In this document: piece after piece, positions 8,248-17,860 of the stretch
Numbering within the stretch: the stretch's first letter is position 1
Layout of the letters: every line of letters starts with the position of its first letter
Assembly (NCBI GenBank): GCA_963792785.1
Contig: CAWBXO010000002.1
Span: 1 to 64,000 of the forward strand
From: CAWIMX01 sp963792785
Lineage (GTDB): Bacteria > Acidobacteriota > Vicinamibacteria > Vicinamibacterales > CAVVIG01
DNA length: 64,000 bases
Direction of reading: 5' to 3'
Program-made: the position numbers and the translations under genes
Notes under the pieces: generated by a model
Seen by the model: the letters and a program-made list of their open reading frames with translations, nothing else
The model's database searches: none
What the model was told of the DNA's origin: nothing

Positions 8248-11200
8248 TGGCGGCGTTCCCCGCCCGATCCGTGGCGCGATAGACGATCGTGTAGGTGACG
8301 CCCTTCACGGCGCGCACCTGGAACTCGCGATCGTCGGTGCCGAGCGCGGCGCCCTCGATGTCGGCGCGTGAAGTGCCCCTGGCCCGGCCCTGAGTCGTCT
8401 GCGGTGATCGAGAGGAGCGTCACGGCTGGGATTCGCGTCGATGTTGTCGTGCACGTCGATCGATCGCCGCGATCGTCACCATCTTGTTGTCGGGCGGCCA
8501 GAGGACGTCCGGCGACAGCACGACCGAGATCGTGGGCGGCGTCGCGTCCGGGCTCAGCAGCGCGAGCGCGAAGCGCTCGGTCGCCGCCGCCGCCGGCACC
8601 CGCGCGCACACCCGACGGGATCGCGAACGACGGCGCACCAGGTCCAGACAGGATCGTGCGATCGACGAAGCGCGCTGCCCTCCTGGTGCAGCACGCGCAC
8701 GCTGCGCGAACACGTCCGCGTCGTCTGACCCACGGCACGCCGAAGCACACGTCCGCCGATCCGCTCACGACCGCCGTGGTGCTCACCCCGTACGACAGGT
8801 CGTTCAGAATCGTGTAGCCGGCCGGGATCGAGACGCCCGGCGTCAGGCTCGTGCCGATGACGGACGTGCGGCCGGGCGCGACGACGGTGCTGTAGGTCAC
8901 CCTGGCGAGCTGCGCCGGGATCACCTGCACGCTCGCGCCGCTGGGCGTGTTGAAGAGCGTCGCCATCGCCCTCGCGACCTCGCCGTCCACCTCGACGTTC
9001 TCGGTCGTCGGCGAGTCCGGCCATCCGCCTTCCGGCAACTGGTTGGCGATGAAGAACGCGCCCGCCGAGAGCATCGCGTTGTCGGCGCCCCCCACCGCCG
9101 CGAGGCCCACGAGCACGTATGCGGAGTCCTGCGGCGATCCACCGTTCCACGATCCGTCCGCGCCCTGCGCGCCGACGAGGAACGCGCGGTATTCGTCGAT
9201 CTGTGTGTCGAACCCGGACAGATCGTGGAACGCCCAGAGCAGCGATCCCTCGCCGAGCACGGTCAGCTCGTACGACTCGGGATTGCCGGGATCGGGGCTG
9301 CCGGGATCGGTGTCCTTCCACTGCGGCTCGAGCGCGACGATCCGGTTCGCGGCATCGAGGGCGTACGAGGCCTGGCCCACCGCGATCGCCGCTCGAATGA
9401 CCGACGCGGTGTCCCACGCCGCAAGCGAGCGGTAGTGCTGCGTCTCGCGGCGCGCGAGCGCCGCGTCGACGCGGCCGGCGCCCGTCGGGTACTGGTTCAT
9501 CTCGAGCGCGAACCACGACTGCGCGATGGCCGCATACGAGGGATCGAGCGTGATGTCGCTCAGCGCCACGAGGAACTCGATGTCCTGGTTGTAGACCGGA
9601 TCGGTCGCGCCGCCGGTGAACCGCGCGGCCAGCGCGTCGCCGGCCGCCGTCATCACCGCGAGCAGCGCCGAATCGCCCGTGCGCGAATAGGCGAACGGCA
9701 GGCCGAGGCCCGTCACGCCGAGCGTGTTCGGGCACGACACGCCCGCGCCGACGAAGCAGTCCGACGACCCGGCGTTGAAGAACCAGCCGCCGTCGGGGTT
9801 CTGCAGCGTGCGCAGCCGATTGCCCGCGTCGAGGAGCGACTGCAGCACGGTCGGCTCGTCCACGATGAACCCGGTGCCGGCGAGCGACACGACCTGCGAG
9901 CTCGGCACGGCGTTGTCGACAATCGTGAAGTCGTGCGCGCGCGCGCCCGCGGCCGATGGCGCGAACACGAACGAGACGTCGCAGCCCAGCCCCGGCGCCA
10001 GGCCCGGCGCGCCGAGCGGGCAATCGGTCTGGCCCTGGAAGTCGGGGCCAGCGGCGAACGTCGCCGCCGGCGGGGCGCCGTCGAAGGTGGCGAACACGAG
10101 CGGCAGCGCGCCGGTGTTCGTCACGTGAACCATCTGCGCCGCGCTCGTGTTCCCCACGCGTGTCTTCGAGAACGCCAGACTGCCCGGCGATACCACCACC
10201 GTCGTCGTGGCGCCGACCTGCTCCACCACGCCGCCGCTCGACGCGGCGAACAATCCGCTCGTGCTGGTGTAATAGGCAGTGATCGCGTGCGCGCCGGCGC
10301 CGAGGCCCGCGGTCGCGAACGCCGCCTGCCCTGCCACGAGGGCCACGGGCCCGGCGAGCACGGTCGCGCCTTCCTTGAAGGTCACCGATCCGTCGGACGG
10401 CGACGCGCCCGCGCCCGTCGTCACGGTCGCCGTGAACGTGACCGACTGCCCCACGGTCGCCGGGTTCGGCGCCGCGTCGAGCGCGACCGTCGTCGGCGCG
10501 ATCGACCGCGCGCTCGAGACGACGACGTTGTCGATGAGGACGCCGCAGGCGTGGCCCGGACGAATCGACGCGCAGTTGAACACCGAATCCTGCGTGAATT
10601 CGAAGCGGAGCTGCGCCGTGCTGCCGGCCATGCCGGGCAGCTTGAGGTGCACGTGACGGTAGCCGTTCGAGTCGCCGGCCCAGGCCGACAGATCGGGCAG
10701 GTAGCCGGCGGCATTGCTGCGCGGCAGGTGCTTCGGATAGAAGTGCGCCGCGCCCGTGGTGAACTCCTCGGCGAACGCCTCGACGGCGACGTCGCGCGAG
10801 ACGCGGCCCGCCGTCTGGTCCCGGATGCGCAGCAGCGCGCCGTCGTAGGCCTGCACGTGGAACACCGGCTCGTCCTCGGTGTCGTAGGCGATGTCGAAGT
10901 CGACCGTCACGTACTCCGAGCTTGCCGGCACGACGAACAGCGGACTGAACAGGCGCTCCCACCGCGTGGGGTTGCTCGCCGTCCGTCGTTGCGTTCGCGT
11001 GATAGGCGGCGTTGCTGATCGCCGTCGGCGACGCGCCCAGCGACAGGCTCCGCGTGGTCCAGTTGACCGTGTTGTTGCCGCCGCCGTGCACCGACGACCA
11101 GCCGGCCGGCAGCGACCCCGCGGCCACGCCGTTGAAGTTCTCGGAAAGCAGCAGCGTCGTGAACGGCGAGCCCGACGCCTCGGTGAACGGCAGCGACGTC

Positions 11201-13112
11201 GAGCCCGACGCGCTCGTCACGTTCAGCGTGAGGTCGATGTGGGTGCCGGGCGTGAACGACGGATCCACCGACACGACGAACGCCGTGGTGTTCAACGCCG
11301 TTCCGCCGGCGGTGATGTTCGGGTACGCGGACGCCCCCTGGACCACCGAGACACCGGGCGTCGACGACACCAGCGCCCCGCTGACGCCGGCGATCGTCCC
11401 GGCTCCGAGGTTGGTCACATAGTTGGTGAGCGGGATCGTCAGGTTGATCGTCTCGCCGGGATCGATCGAATCCGTTGCCGGCCAGCGCGCCCGATCCGCC
11501 GTCCGTGAACGTCACGACGCCGAGGCTGAGCGCGACGCGCGCGGACGACGTGGGCACGCGCGCGAAGACGGCGTCGGGCACCGTCATGCTCGCGGAGCCG
11601 GGCTCGCCGTCGGCGAAGCCGACGAGCGGCGGATTGCCGGCCCACACCGCGAAGAGCTCGCTGTTCTGCGCGACCGCCTGGATGTAGTCGCCCAGGTTCG
11701 GCTCGCCCGTGTCGTTGCCGTACGCCGCATGGAACGGGCGATCGCTCAACGGCGCCGGCCGGCTCCAGGTCGCGCCCCCGTCGTCTGAAAACTGATACGT
11801 CGCCTCGGTGAGATCGCCGTCGGCGGCAATGCCCTGGTCGTAGTAGAAGACGTACACCCGGCCGCTGGACGAATCGACCGTGACCCAGGGGAACCACTGC
11901 GCGCGATCGTTGGCGGGCCGGCTGTCGAGCCGCATCGGCGAGCTGAACGTGAGGCCCTGATCCGTGCTGCGCTGGAACACGACGTCGGCGCCGTCGTCGT
12001 AGTCGTTGTTCGAGTACACGACATAGATCGAGCCGCTGTACGGACCGGGCGACGTGTCCACCGCGAGCGACGGCGACGTGCTGTTCCGGTCGTTGCCGAG
12101 CACCTGGTCCATCGTGAAGAAATCGGAGGCCAGGTTGATCGGCGCGGTGAACGAGAGGGCGTTGTTCGTCGAGCGCGCGAAGCCGACGTTCTGCGTGGAG
12201 TTGCTCGGGAAGCGCCGCCACGCGACGTACGCGTTCGGCGAGCCGCGGCCGGCGAAGCGCGGGATCGAGGCCTGGCCGTCCGCCCCGGAGTTGGCGACGA
12301 CATAGCGCGTGGACCAGGTGGGCGGTGTTGCCGTGGCGAGGTTGGTGGAATACGTCGACGAGATCTCCACGCCGCCGGCTGCGAAGAGCGTTGACGTGAA
12401 GTTGCTCCAGGTCATCATCACGCGGCCCGTGTCGGGATCGACGTCGGCGAATTCCTTGTCCGCCGCGTCGCCTGTGCCGTGCGGATTGGTGGCGGGGCCG
12501 ATCTCGTACGGCCCCTGCCAGGTGTGGCCGTAGTCGGTGGAGCGGTGCACGCCCATCGTCTGCGCCGTGCTCGAGCCGAGCTTCTTCACGAGGATCGAGA
12601 AGTACACGAACGTCGAGCCGCCGAGGTACTTCACCTCGGGGTCGCCGAACACCTGCGGGTAGATCGTGGTCCCGATGGTCGACGTGCCCGTGGTGACCGG
12701 CAGCTGCCCGCCATCGACGAACGTCTGGCCGCCGTCGTCGGAATAGAGGAAGCCCGACACCGAGATCGGGTTGCTGCCGAACCCCCGCGTGTCGTTCACG
12801 CCGACGACGATGTGCTGGCCGGTGGCGTCGACGGCGATGGACGGTTTCGGCCTGGCCGCCGGTCGGGCCGAACTGGTCGCCGCCGTCTTCGTCGCCCGGC
12901 GACGAGCCGGCGCGCTCCGCGCGGAACTCCGCGAGCAGTTCGGCCAGGTGGCCGCTGGCGGCCATGTGGGCGGCGCGGCCCATGCCCGAGAAGCGATGAT
13001 CCGCGTTATCGGCGCCTCGGTCCGACCGCTGGGCGAGCAGCCGGTCCCCGGCGACCAGGCTCAGGACGCCGACGGAGAGGGCCAGCGCGAGCCGGCGATG
13101 CCAAACGGTCAC
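8219..13112 (-). pseudogene. Giant secreted multidomain protein (sialidase-like propeller, Ig, HYDIN, cyclase-like repeats), multiply frameshifted
   Basis: Read as one gene this is about 1,630 residues. GTG 13112 follows an AGGAG site and begins a signal peptide. Next come Asp-box repeats (SDDGGQTF, RSTDYGHTW, RSTDQGLTF, FSDDGGATW) of a sialidase/BNR propeller (roughly 12800-11600). A cleaved-adhesin-like jelly roll follows (ENFNGV through VLIDNVVV), then an Ig-like repeat, a HYDIN/ASPM-like domain, and helical QNPDGGWFF/GADGSWNGG repeats like terpene-cyclase-type folds. It ends at TAG 8219-8221. Frames change near 12850, 11477 and 10977, and at least seven times between 8735 and 8380. Coding quality stays high in each piece, so indel errors or very recent decay are both possible. 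It was probably a surface or secreted polymer-binding protein. Confidence 0.65.
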
Positions 13113-13151
13113 GTCGGGATCTCCTGGGGGGAGAGGGGAGGATAGCGTAAA

Positions 13152-13211
13152 AGGGTGCTGGGTGCGGGGTGCTGGGGTGCTGGGTGCGTGGGTGCTGGGG
13201 TGCTGGGTGCT
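13152..13211 (+). repeat. Intergenic tandem repeat, GGTGCTGG type
   Basis: About eight degenerate copies of GGTGCTGG/GTGCGGG lie between the divergent large secreted gene and the DinB gene. The array ends just before the TACGAT box of the DinB gene. Confidence 0.75.
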
Positions 13212-13216
13212 ACGAT
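13211..13216 (+). promoter_or_regulatory. -10-like TACGAT directly before an ATG
   Basis: TACGAT ends seven bases before ATG 13224, consistent with a leaderless transcript. Confidence 0.35.
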
Positions 13217-13223
13217 CGCGCTC

Positions 13224-13695
13224 ATGAACAGTGCTGATGCGGTGGTCGACGCGCTCGAGCGGGCGCCGCTCGTCGTCGTGCCGCTGGTTCGGGAGGTGCC
13301 GCCGGAGCTCCTGAAGCGGCGGCCGGCGCCGGGAACGTGGTCGGCGCACGAGCACGCGTGCCACCTGGCGCACGTGCACGGGCTGTTCTTCGATCGCCTC
13401 GACACGATGCTGGCGTCGCCCGAGCCGGTGATCACGCCGTACGACCCCGGCGGGCAGGATCCGGACGACCTGCTGCTGCGGATGGACCTCGCCGCGTCGC
13501 TCGAGCGATACGCCGAGGATCGCTACAAGCTCGTCGCGCGGCTGCGCGAGCTGCCCGAGGAGATCTGGGCGCGGCGCGCGCGGCACGACGAGTACAGCCA
13601 CTACTCGGTGTTCATCATGTTCCGCCACGCTGGCGCTCCACGATTTCCTGCACGCGTACCGGATCGAGGAGCTGCTCCTGAAGAAGGACTGGTGA
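13224..13695 (+). CDS. DinB-family protein (one frameshift)
   Basis: The protein is about 156 residues after correcting one extra base near 13631. It is a four-helix DinB/DUF664-like protein with metal-ligand-type histidines in the WSAHEHACHLAHVH segment (about residues 42-55) and in the LALHDFLHAY helix that appears only in the corrected frame. It ends LLLKKDW and TGA at 13693-13695, overlapping the GTG of the acyltransferase gene. Without the correction the frame fuses to the downstream acyltransferase, which is probably an artefact. DinB proteins are putative thiol- or metal-dependent transferases. The substrate is unknown. Confidence 0.75.
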
Positions 13696-14405
13696 ACACA
13701 CTTCTCGTCTATCTCTGGGCGCCGTTCGCCAACCTCCTCTGGTATTTCTGGACGGTCGTGATGGCGACGCTCTCGCTCCTGCTCTGGCCGTTCGACCGGA
13801 CGGGCGCGATGCAGCACTGGTGCGCGCGCTGGTGGTGCCGGCTGGTGGCGTGGTCGATCTTCGCGAACATCCACGTGCAGGGCGCGGAGCACGTGCGGCC
13901 CGATCGCGCGTACGTCTACATGGCGAATCACTCGAGCCTGATCGACACGCCGGCGCTCTTCGCGTACCTGCCCTACCCGTTCCGCATCATGGCGAAGCGC
14001 GGGCTCTTCTTCGTGCCGTTCATGGGCTGGCACCTCGCCACGGCGGGCCACTTCCCCATCGACCGCGGCGACGCCCGCAAGACGGCCCGCAGCGTGAAGA
14101 AGGTCGTCGACGGCGTGCGAAGCGGCACGTCGATCGCGGTGTTCCCGGAGGGCACGCGCACGCCCGACGGCAGACTGCAGGATTTCAAGGCCGGCGCGTT
14201 CAAGATCGCGCTGCGCGCGGGAGTGCCGATCGTGCCGGTGACGATCCGCGGCACGTTCAGGCTGCTGCCGAAGACGACGCTGGCGCCGAGGCCGGGGCGG
14301 GTGGATGTGATCATCGGCGAGCCGATCGAGACGAAGGCGTATGGCGAGAAGGATCTGAACGCCTTGATGGAACGGACGAAGAAGGCGATACAGGAGAACT
14401 TGTAG
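13692..14405 (+). CDS. plsC: 1-acyl-sn-glycerol-3-phosphate acyltransferase
   Basis: A 237-residue PlsC-family enzyme (PF01553). It shows the catalytic NHSSLID (HX4D) block near residue 79, the FPEGTRTPDG block near 153, and the VPIVPVTIRG block near 178. An N-terminal amphipathic/hydrophobic segment (residues 1-30) would hold it at the inner membrane. It transfers an acyl chain to lysophosphatidate in phospholipid synthesis. The GTG start overlaps the DinB stop (GTGA), so it is coupled to that gene. Confidence 0.87.
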   Translation: MNTLLVYLWAPFANLLWYFWTVVMATLSLLLWPFDRTGAMQHWCARWWCRLVAWSIFANIHVQGAEHVRPDRAYVYMANHSSLIDTPALFAYLPYPFRIMAKRGLFFVPFMGWHLATAGHFPIDRGDARKTARSVKKVVDGVRSGTSIAVFPEGTRTPDGRLQDFKAGAFKIALRAGVPIVPVTIRGTFRLLPKTTLAPRPGRVDVIIGEPIETKAYGEKDLNALMERTKKAIQENL

Positions 14406-14487
14406 TCGCTAGTCGCAAGTCGCTAGTCGCAAGTCGCAAGTCGCAAGTCTCAGGTCGCCAGTCCGAGTCGCTAGTCACAAGTCCGAG
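14403..14487 (+). repeat. Intergenic tandem repeat, (A/T)AGTCGC heptamers
   Basis: About ten seven-base units AAGTCGC/TAGTCGC, then degenerate variants, lie between the acyltransferase stop (which sits in the first unit) and the acetyltransferase gene. Confidence 0.8.
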
Positions 14488-14498
14488 TGCGACAAGTC

Positions 14499-14933
14499 AT
14501 GGATCACGCGGAACGGATCACGATTACCACCGATGCGGCGCGCATGGATATCGATGCGATTCATGCGTACCTGCGGCGGTCGTATTGGGCCGAGGGCGTT
14601 CCTCGCGCGGTGGTGGCGCGGGCGGTCGCGCACTCGCTCAACTTCGGGCTGTTCGACGGCGACGCGCAGATCGGGTTCGCGCGGATCGTCACGGATCGCA
14701 CGACGTACGCGTACCTGTGCGACGTGTATGTGCTCGAGGCGTACCAGGGCCGCGGGCTGGGGACGCGGCTCATCGAAGCGGTGTGCGCGCATCCGGACCT
14801 GCAGGGGCTGCGGCGGTTCATGCTCGCCACGCGCGATGCGCACGGGCTGTATGCGAAGTTCGGCTTCACGCCGCTCGCGTTCCCGGACCGCCACATGGAA
14901 ATCGCGCGCCCGGGCCTGTACAAGAAGACCTGA
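14499..14933 (+). CDS. GNAT-family N-acetyltransferase
   Basis: A 144-residue protein of the GNAT fold. It has the acetyl-CoA-binding motif YQGRGLGTRLI near residue 82, preceded by strand LCDVYVLE, and ends in the AKFGFTPLAFPDRHMEI segment typical of YjgM/Atu1838-like acetyltransferases. ATG 14499 is preferred over the GTG at 14487, which lies in the repeat array. It overlaps the next gene by one base (TGATG). Confidence 0.82.
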   Translation: MDHAERITITTDAARMDIDAIHAYLRRSYWAEGVPRAVVARAVAHSLNFGLFDGDAQIGFARIVTDRTTYAYLCDVYVLEAYQGRGLGTRLIEAVCAHPDLQGLRRFMLATRDAHGLYAKFGFTPLAFPDRHMEIARPGLYKKT

Positions 14934-15445
14934 TGCCCGGCGCCGGGCTCCGCAGCGTCCTCGTCGGCACGCTCGGCCTCGACCTGGCCGCGGCGGCGGC
15001 GCTGTGGCTCACCGTCTCGCGCGGGCCGGCCAGGGGCACCGGCCAACAGATCCGGCGCACGATCGCGGTCGCCACGCTGGCGCTCCTGGCACAGGCCGCG
15101 CACTTCGGCGAGGAGTACCTGACGGATTTCGGCACGCGCTTCCCGGTCCGCCTCGGGCTCGCCGCGTGGCCGCAGGCGTTCTTCGTGGACTTCAACCTCC
15201 TGTGGCTCGCGGTGTGGGTGTTTGCTATCGTCGGGTTGAAGGCCCGGCTCCGGATCACGATGTTCCCGCTCTGGTTCCTGGCCATCGCCAGCGTCGCCAA
15301 CGGCATCGTGCACCCGCTGCTCGCCGTCGCCGGCGGCGGGTATTTCCCCGGGCTCGTGACGTCGCCGCTCGTCCTCGTCGCCGGCGTGATCCTGTTTCGG
15401 AGACTGATCGATGTGTCGCAACATCAAGACGCTCGCCAACTTTGA
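14933..15445 (+). CDS. HXXEE-domain membrane protein
   Basis: A 170-residue protein with five hydrophobic segments. It carries HFGEE (residues 57-61) in the second segment, a second motif NGIVHPLL near residue 121, and Y-F-P-G near 133. This is the pattern of the HXXEE family (PF13787), whose function is unknown. It overlaps the preceding acetyltransferase by one base and the next gene by 35 bases, so it is part of a compact operon. Confidence 0.72.
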   Translation: MPGAGLRSVLVGTLGLDLAAAAALWLTVSRGPARGTGQQIRRTIAVATLALLAQAAHFGEEYLTDFGTRFPVRLGLAAWPQAFFVDFNLLWLAVWVFAIVGLKARLRITMFPLWFLAIASVANGIVHPLLAVAGGGYFPGLVTSPLVLVAGVILFRRLIDVSQHQDARQL

Positions 15446-15689
15446 GCCGCCGGCCACGCCTGGCGAAATCCGCGCGTCGGCGCTCCAGTTCGTCCGGAAG
15501 CTGAGCGGCGCGAACAAGCCGTCGCGCGCGAACGAGGCGGCGTTCAACCGCGCGGTGGACGAGGTGACCGCCGCGGCCGAGCGGCTGATCCGCTCGCTCG
15601 AGACGCACGCCCCGCCCCGCAACCGCGAGGAGGAAGCGCGCAAGGCCCGCGAGCGATCGCTGCAGCGGTTCCCGCCCACCGCGTCCTGA
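15411..15689 (+). CDS. DUF2277 family protein
   Basis: A 92-residue soluble protein beginning MCRNIKTLANFEPPAT, with ALQFVRKLSG and KPSRANEAAFNRAV. These are the hallmarks of DUF2277 (PF10041), a small conserved family of unknown function. It overlaps the HXXEE gene by 35 bases and is followed six bases later by the macro-domain gene. Confidence 0.88.
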   Translation: MCRNIKTLANFEPPATPGEIRASALQFVRKLSGANKPSRANEAAFNRAVDEVTAAAERLIRSLETHAPPRNREEEARKARERSLQRFPPTAS

Positions 15690-15694
15690 CGCGC

Positions 15695-16213
15695 ATGACG
15701 ACGCTCGAGGCGCGGATCGCCGACATCACGACGCTCCACGTGGACGCGATCGTGAACGCCGCCAACACGGGCCTGCGGCCCGGCGGCGGCGTGTGCGGCG
15801 CGATTCACGACGCGGCCGGCCCGAAGCTCGCCGACGCGTGCGCGAAGGTCGCGCCGTGCCCGACGGGCGACGCCCGCCTCACGCCCGGCTTCGACCTGCC
15901 GGCGCGATTCGTGATCCACGCCGTCGGCCCGGTGTGGCACGGCGGCGGGTCCGGCGAGGCGGCGCTCCTCGCCTCGGCGTATCGCGCGTCGCTGGATCTC
16001 GCCGAGCGCGAGGGGCTGGCGAGCATCGCGTTCCCCTCGATCAGCACGGGCATCTACGGCTATCCTCTCGACGATGCCTCGCACGTTGCGGTCGGTGCGG
16101 TGCGCGCGTGGGTTTCCGAGGCGCCGCGAGGCCTCGCGCTCGTCGTGTTCGCCTGCTTCAGCCAGGATGCGCTCGATGCGTACGTTCATGAGGGCGTGGG
16201 CACGTCCGGCTAA
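15695..16213 (+). CDS. Macro-domain protein (O-acetyl-ADP-ribose deacetylase type)
   Basis: A 172-residue macro domain (YmdB-like). The ADP-ribose pocket motifs are visible: DAIVNAANTGLRPGGGV near residues 17-31, HAVGPVW near 69, and the second loop FPSISTGIYGYP near 105-116. Such enzymes remove ADP-ribose-linked acetyl or ester groups. The stop codon lies in the loop of the 8-bp hairpin at 16203-16222. Confidence 0.88.
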   Translation: MTTLEARIADITTLHVDAIVNAANTGLRPGGGVCGAIHDAAGPKLADACAKVAPCPTGDARLTPGFDLPARFVIHAVGPVWHGGGSGEAALLASAYRASLDLAEREGLASIAFPSISTGIYGYPLDDASHVAVGAVRAWVSEAPRGLALVVFACFSQDALDAYVHEGVGTSG

Positions 16214-16222
16214 AGCCGGACG
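16203..16222 (+). terminator. Hairpin at the macro-domain stop codon
   Basis: CGTCCGGC and GCCGGACG form a perfect 8-bp stem with a TAAA loop containing the stop codon. No U-tract follows, so it may attenuate or protect the transcript rather than terminate it. Confidence 0.4.
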
Positions 16223-16237
16223 CGAGACTTGCGTTTC

Positions 16238-16708
16238 ATGCCACCCATGCTTCTTCTGCGAAACCTCGTCGCCACCATCCTGATCCCAGGCACGGTCGTC
16301 GGGCTCGTCCCCTACGTCATCGTGTTCGCCGGCGGTCCCGTGGAGATCCACGGCGGCGCGTCCACTCTGGTGGGGACCGGGATCGCCGCGGCCGGCGCCG
16401 GCGTCTTACTCTGGTGCGTCACGCGCTTCGCCGTCGAGGGCCAGGGTACGCTCGCGCCGATCGACCCGCCGACGCGGCTGGTCGGGGGCGGCCTGTATCG
16501 CTACTCGCGCAACCCGATGTACGTCGGCGCGCTCCTGGTGCTCGTCGGCGAGTACCTGCTGGTTCTCTCGAGCGCGCTTCTCGTGTACATCGCGTTCTGG
16601 TTCCTGATGGTCAACCTGTTTGTGATGTTCTACGAGGAGCCCACCCTGCGGCGCACCTTCGGCGCGGAGTACGAGGACTACTGCCGGAGCGTCCGGCGCT
16701 GGATATAG
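16238..16708 (+). CDS. Isoprenylcysteine carboxyl methyltransferase-family membrane protein
   Basis: A 156-residue protein with four hydrophobic segments. It has the C-terminal signature LYRYSRNPMYVG (near residue 86), then EEPTLRRTFGAEYEDYCRSVRRW, the ICMT/PEMT-type (PF04191/PF04140) SAM-binding end. Bacterial members methylate lipids or small thiols; the substrate is unknown here. ATG 16238 is chosen over TTG 16229, with ATG 16247 a further option. Confidence 0.75.
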   Translation: MPPMLLLRNLVATILIPGTVVGLVPYVIVFAGGPVEIHGGASTLVGTGIAAAGAGVLLWCVTRFAVEGQGTLAPIDPPTRLVGGGLYRYSRNPMYVGALLVLVGEYLLVLSSALLVYIAFWFLMVNLFVMFYEEPTLRRTFGAEYEDYCRSVRRWI

Positions 16709-16711
16709 GAT
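16706..16711 (+). promoter_or_regulatory. -10-like TAGGAT directly before an ATG
   Basis: TAGGAT overlaps the stop of the methyltransferase gene and ends seven bases before ATG 16719, another leaderless-type arrangement. Confidence 0.35.
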
Positions 16712-16718
16712 CACGCCC

Positions 16719-17819
16719 ATGGATCTCGGACAGGCATTCATCGATCAGTCGCGCGACTATCTCACGGGGCACTACCTGCCGAAGATCGAGCGTTCGGTGG
16801 CGGCGCTCACCGACGCGCAGATCTGGTGGCGGCCGAACGACGCTTCGAACAGCGTCGGCAACCTGCTGCTCCACCTCGCGGGCAACATCCGGCAGTGGAT
16901 CGTCACTGGTATCGGCGGCGCGCCGGACGCGCGGGCGCGTCAGGAGGAATTCGACGAGCGCGGCCCGCTGCCGCGCGAGGAAGCGCTCGGCCGGCTGCGC
17001 CGGTCCATCGCGGATGCCGACGCGGTGCTCGCCGCACTCCCGCCGGCCCGCCTCACGGAGCGTCGCACGATCCAGCAACTCGACGTCACCACGCTCGAGG
17101 CCATCTATCATGTCGTCGAACACTGCTCGATGCACGCCGGACAGATCATCTCCATTGCGAAGGGCCTGGGGGCCGGCCTGGAGTTCTACGCGATCGTCGA
17201 TGGCAAACCGGAGGAGAGTTGGAGGAAGTCAGGAAGTATGGAAGTGAGGAAGTCAGGAAGTGATCATCATTTGTCCGCCGACGCGCTGACGGCGGGGCTC
17301 GACGCGATCCGTCTGGCCCCCAGGGATGTCGGGCGGCTGGAGTTGATCGTCCGCCGGCCGCAGATCGAAGCGCGCGAGATCCTGGACGAGGCGGAACTGG
17401 ATCTGCACGTCGGCGTCGTCGGCGACACGTGGAACCAGCGGTCGAGCGGGCGGACGGACGATGGGTCGCCGCATCCGGACATGCAGATCAACATCATGAA
17501 CGCCCGGTCGGCCGCGCTGATCGCGCGGACGAAGGATCGCTGGCCGCTCGCCGGCGACCAGCTCTTCGTGGACCTCGACCTGAGCGGCGCGAATCTGCCG
17601 CCGGGCACGCGGCTCGCGATCGGCTCGGCCGTGCTGCAGGTCACCGATCAGCCGCACACCGGCTGCGCGAAGTTCGTGGCGCGCTTCGGCCTTGACGCGA
17701 TGAAGTTCGTCAACTCGACGGTCGGGCGCGAACTGAACCTCCGCGGCATCAACGCGCGGGTCGTGCAGGCGGGACGCATCCACGCCGGCGACGCGGTGCG
17801 CGTCACGAGGCCGGCCTGA
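16719..17819 (+). CDS. DinB (DUF1572-like) and MOSC domains in one reading frame
   Basis: A 366-residue open frame. Residues 1-168 are a DUF1572-like DinB four-helix protein, with NLLLHLAGNIRQW and EHCSMHAGQI carrying the metal-ligand-type histidines. Residues 185-366 are a MOSC domain (PF03473) with LHVGVVGDTW, the Cys-containing TGCAKFVARFG motif (predicted sulfur-carrying Cys) and LRGINARVV. The linker, residues about 167-182 (ESWRKSGSMEVRKSGS), is translated from the GGAAGT intergenic repeat. MOSC translation could also restart at ATG 17238 inside the repeat, whose AGGAAG words resemble ribosome-binding sites. It may thus be a fusion created by a repeat array or two coupled genes read as one. 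Confidence 0.75.
   Translation: MDLGQAFIDQSRDYLTGHYLPKIERSVAALTDAQIWWRPNDASNSVGNLLLHLAGNIRQWIVTGIGGAPDARARQEEFDERGPLPREEALGRLRRSIADADAVLAALPPARLTERRTIQQLDVTTLEAIYHVVEHCSMHAGQIISIAKGLGAGLEFYAIVDGKPEESWRKSGSMEVRKSGSDHHLSADALTAGLDAIRLAPRDVGRLELIVRRPQIEAREILDEAELDLHVGVVGDTWNQRSSGRTDDGSPHPDMQINIMNARSAALIARTKDRWPLAGDQLFVDLDLSGANLPPGTRLAIGSAVLQVTDQPHTGCAKFVARFGLDAMKFVNSTVGRELNLRGINARVVQAGRIHAGDAVRVTRPA
17215..17262 (+). repeat. Coding copy of the AGGAAGT tandem repeat
   Basis: Degenerate AGGAAGTC/GGAAGTAT units, the same family as the intergenic array at 3127-3197. Here they are open in frame between the DinB and MOSC domains. Confidence 0.75.
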
Positions 17820-17849
17820 TCGCGCCCTGACGGGGTATCATCTCGCGCC

Positions 17850-17855
17850 AGGAGG
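17850..17855 (+). promoter_or_regulatory. Strong ribosome-binding site AGGAGG
   Basis: A consensus AGGAGG ends five bases before ATG 17861 and decides that start over the GTG at 17855. Confidence 0.65.
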
Positions 17856-17860
17856 TGTGC

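Noticed and set aside
8484..11018. Plus-strand open frame of 844 codons inside the giant secreted gene
   Set aside because: Arg/His-rich shadow typical of GC-rich DNA. The minus strand carries recognisable Asp-box, Ig-like and HYDIN-like domains.
13155..14405. Single 416-codon frame reading DinB and PlsC as one protein
   Set aside because: The DinB C-terminal helix (LALHDFLHAY) is in another frame, and its proper stop overlaps the PlsC GTG. The fusion comes from one extra base near 13631.
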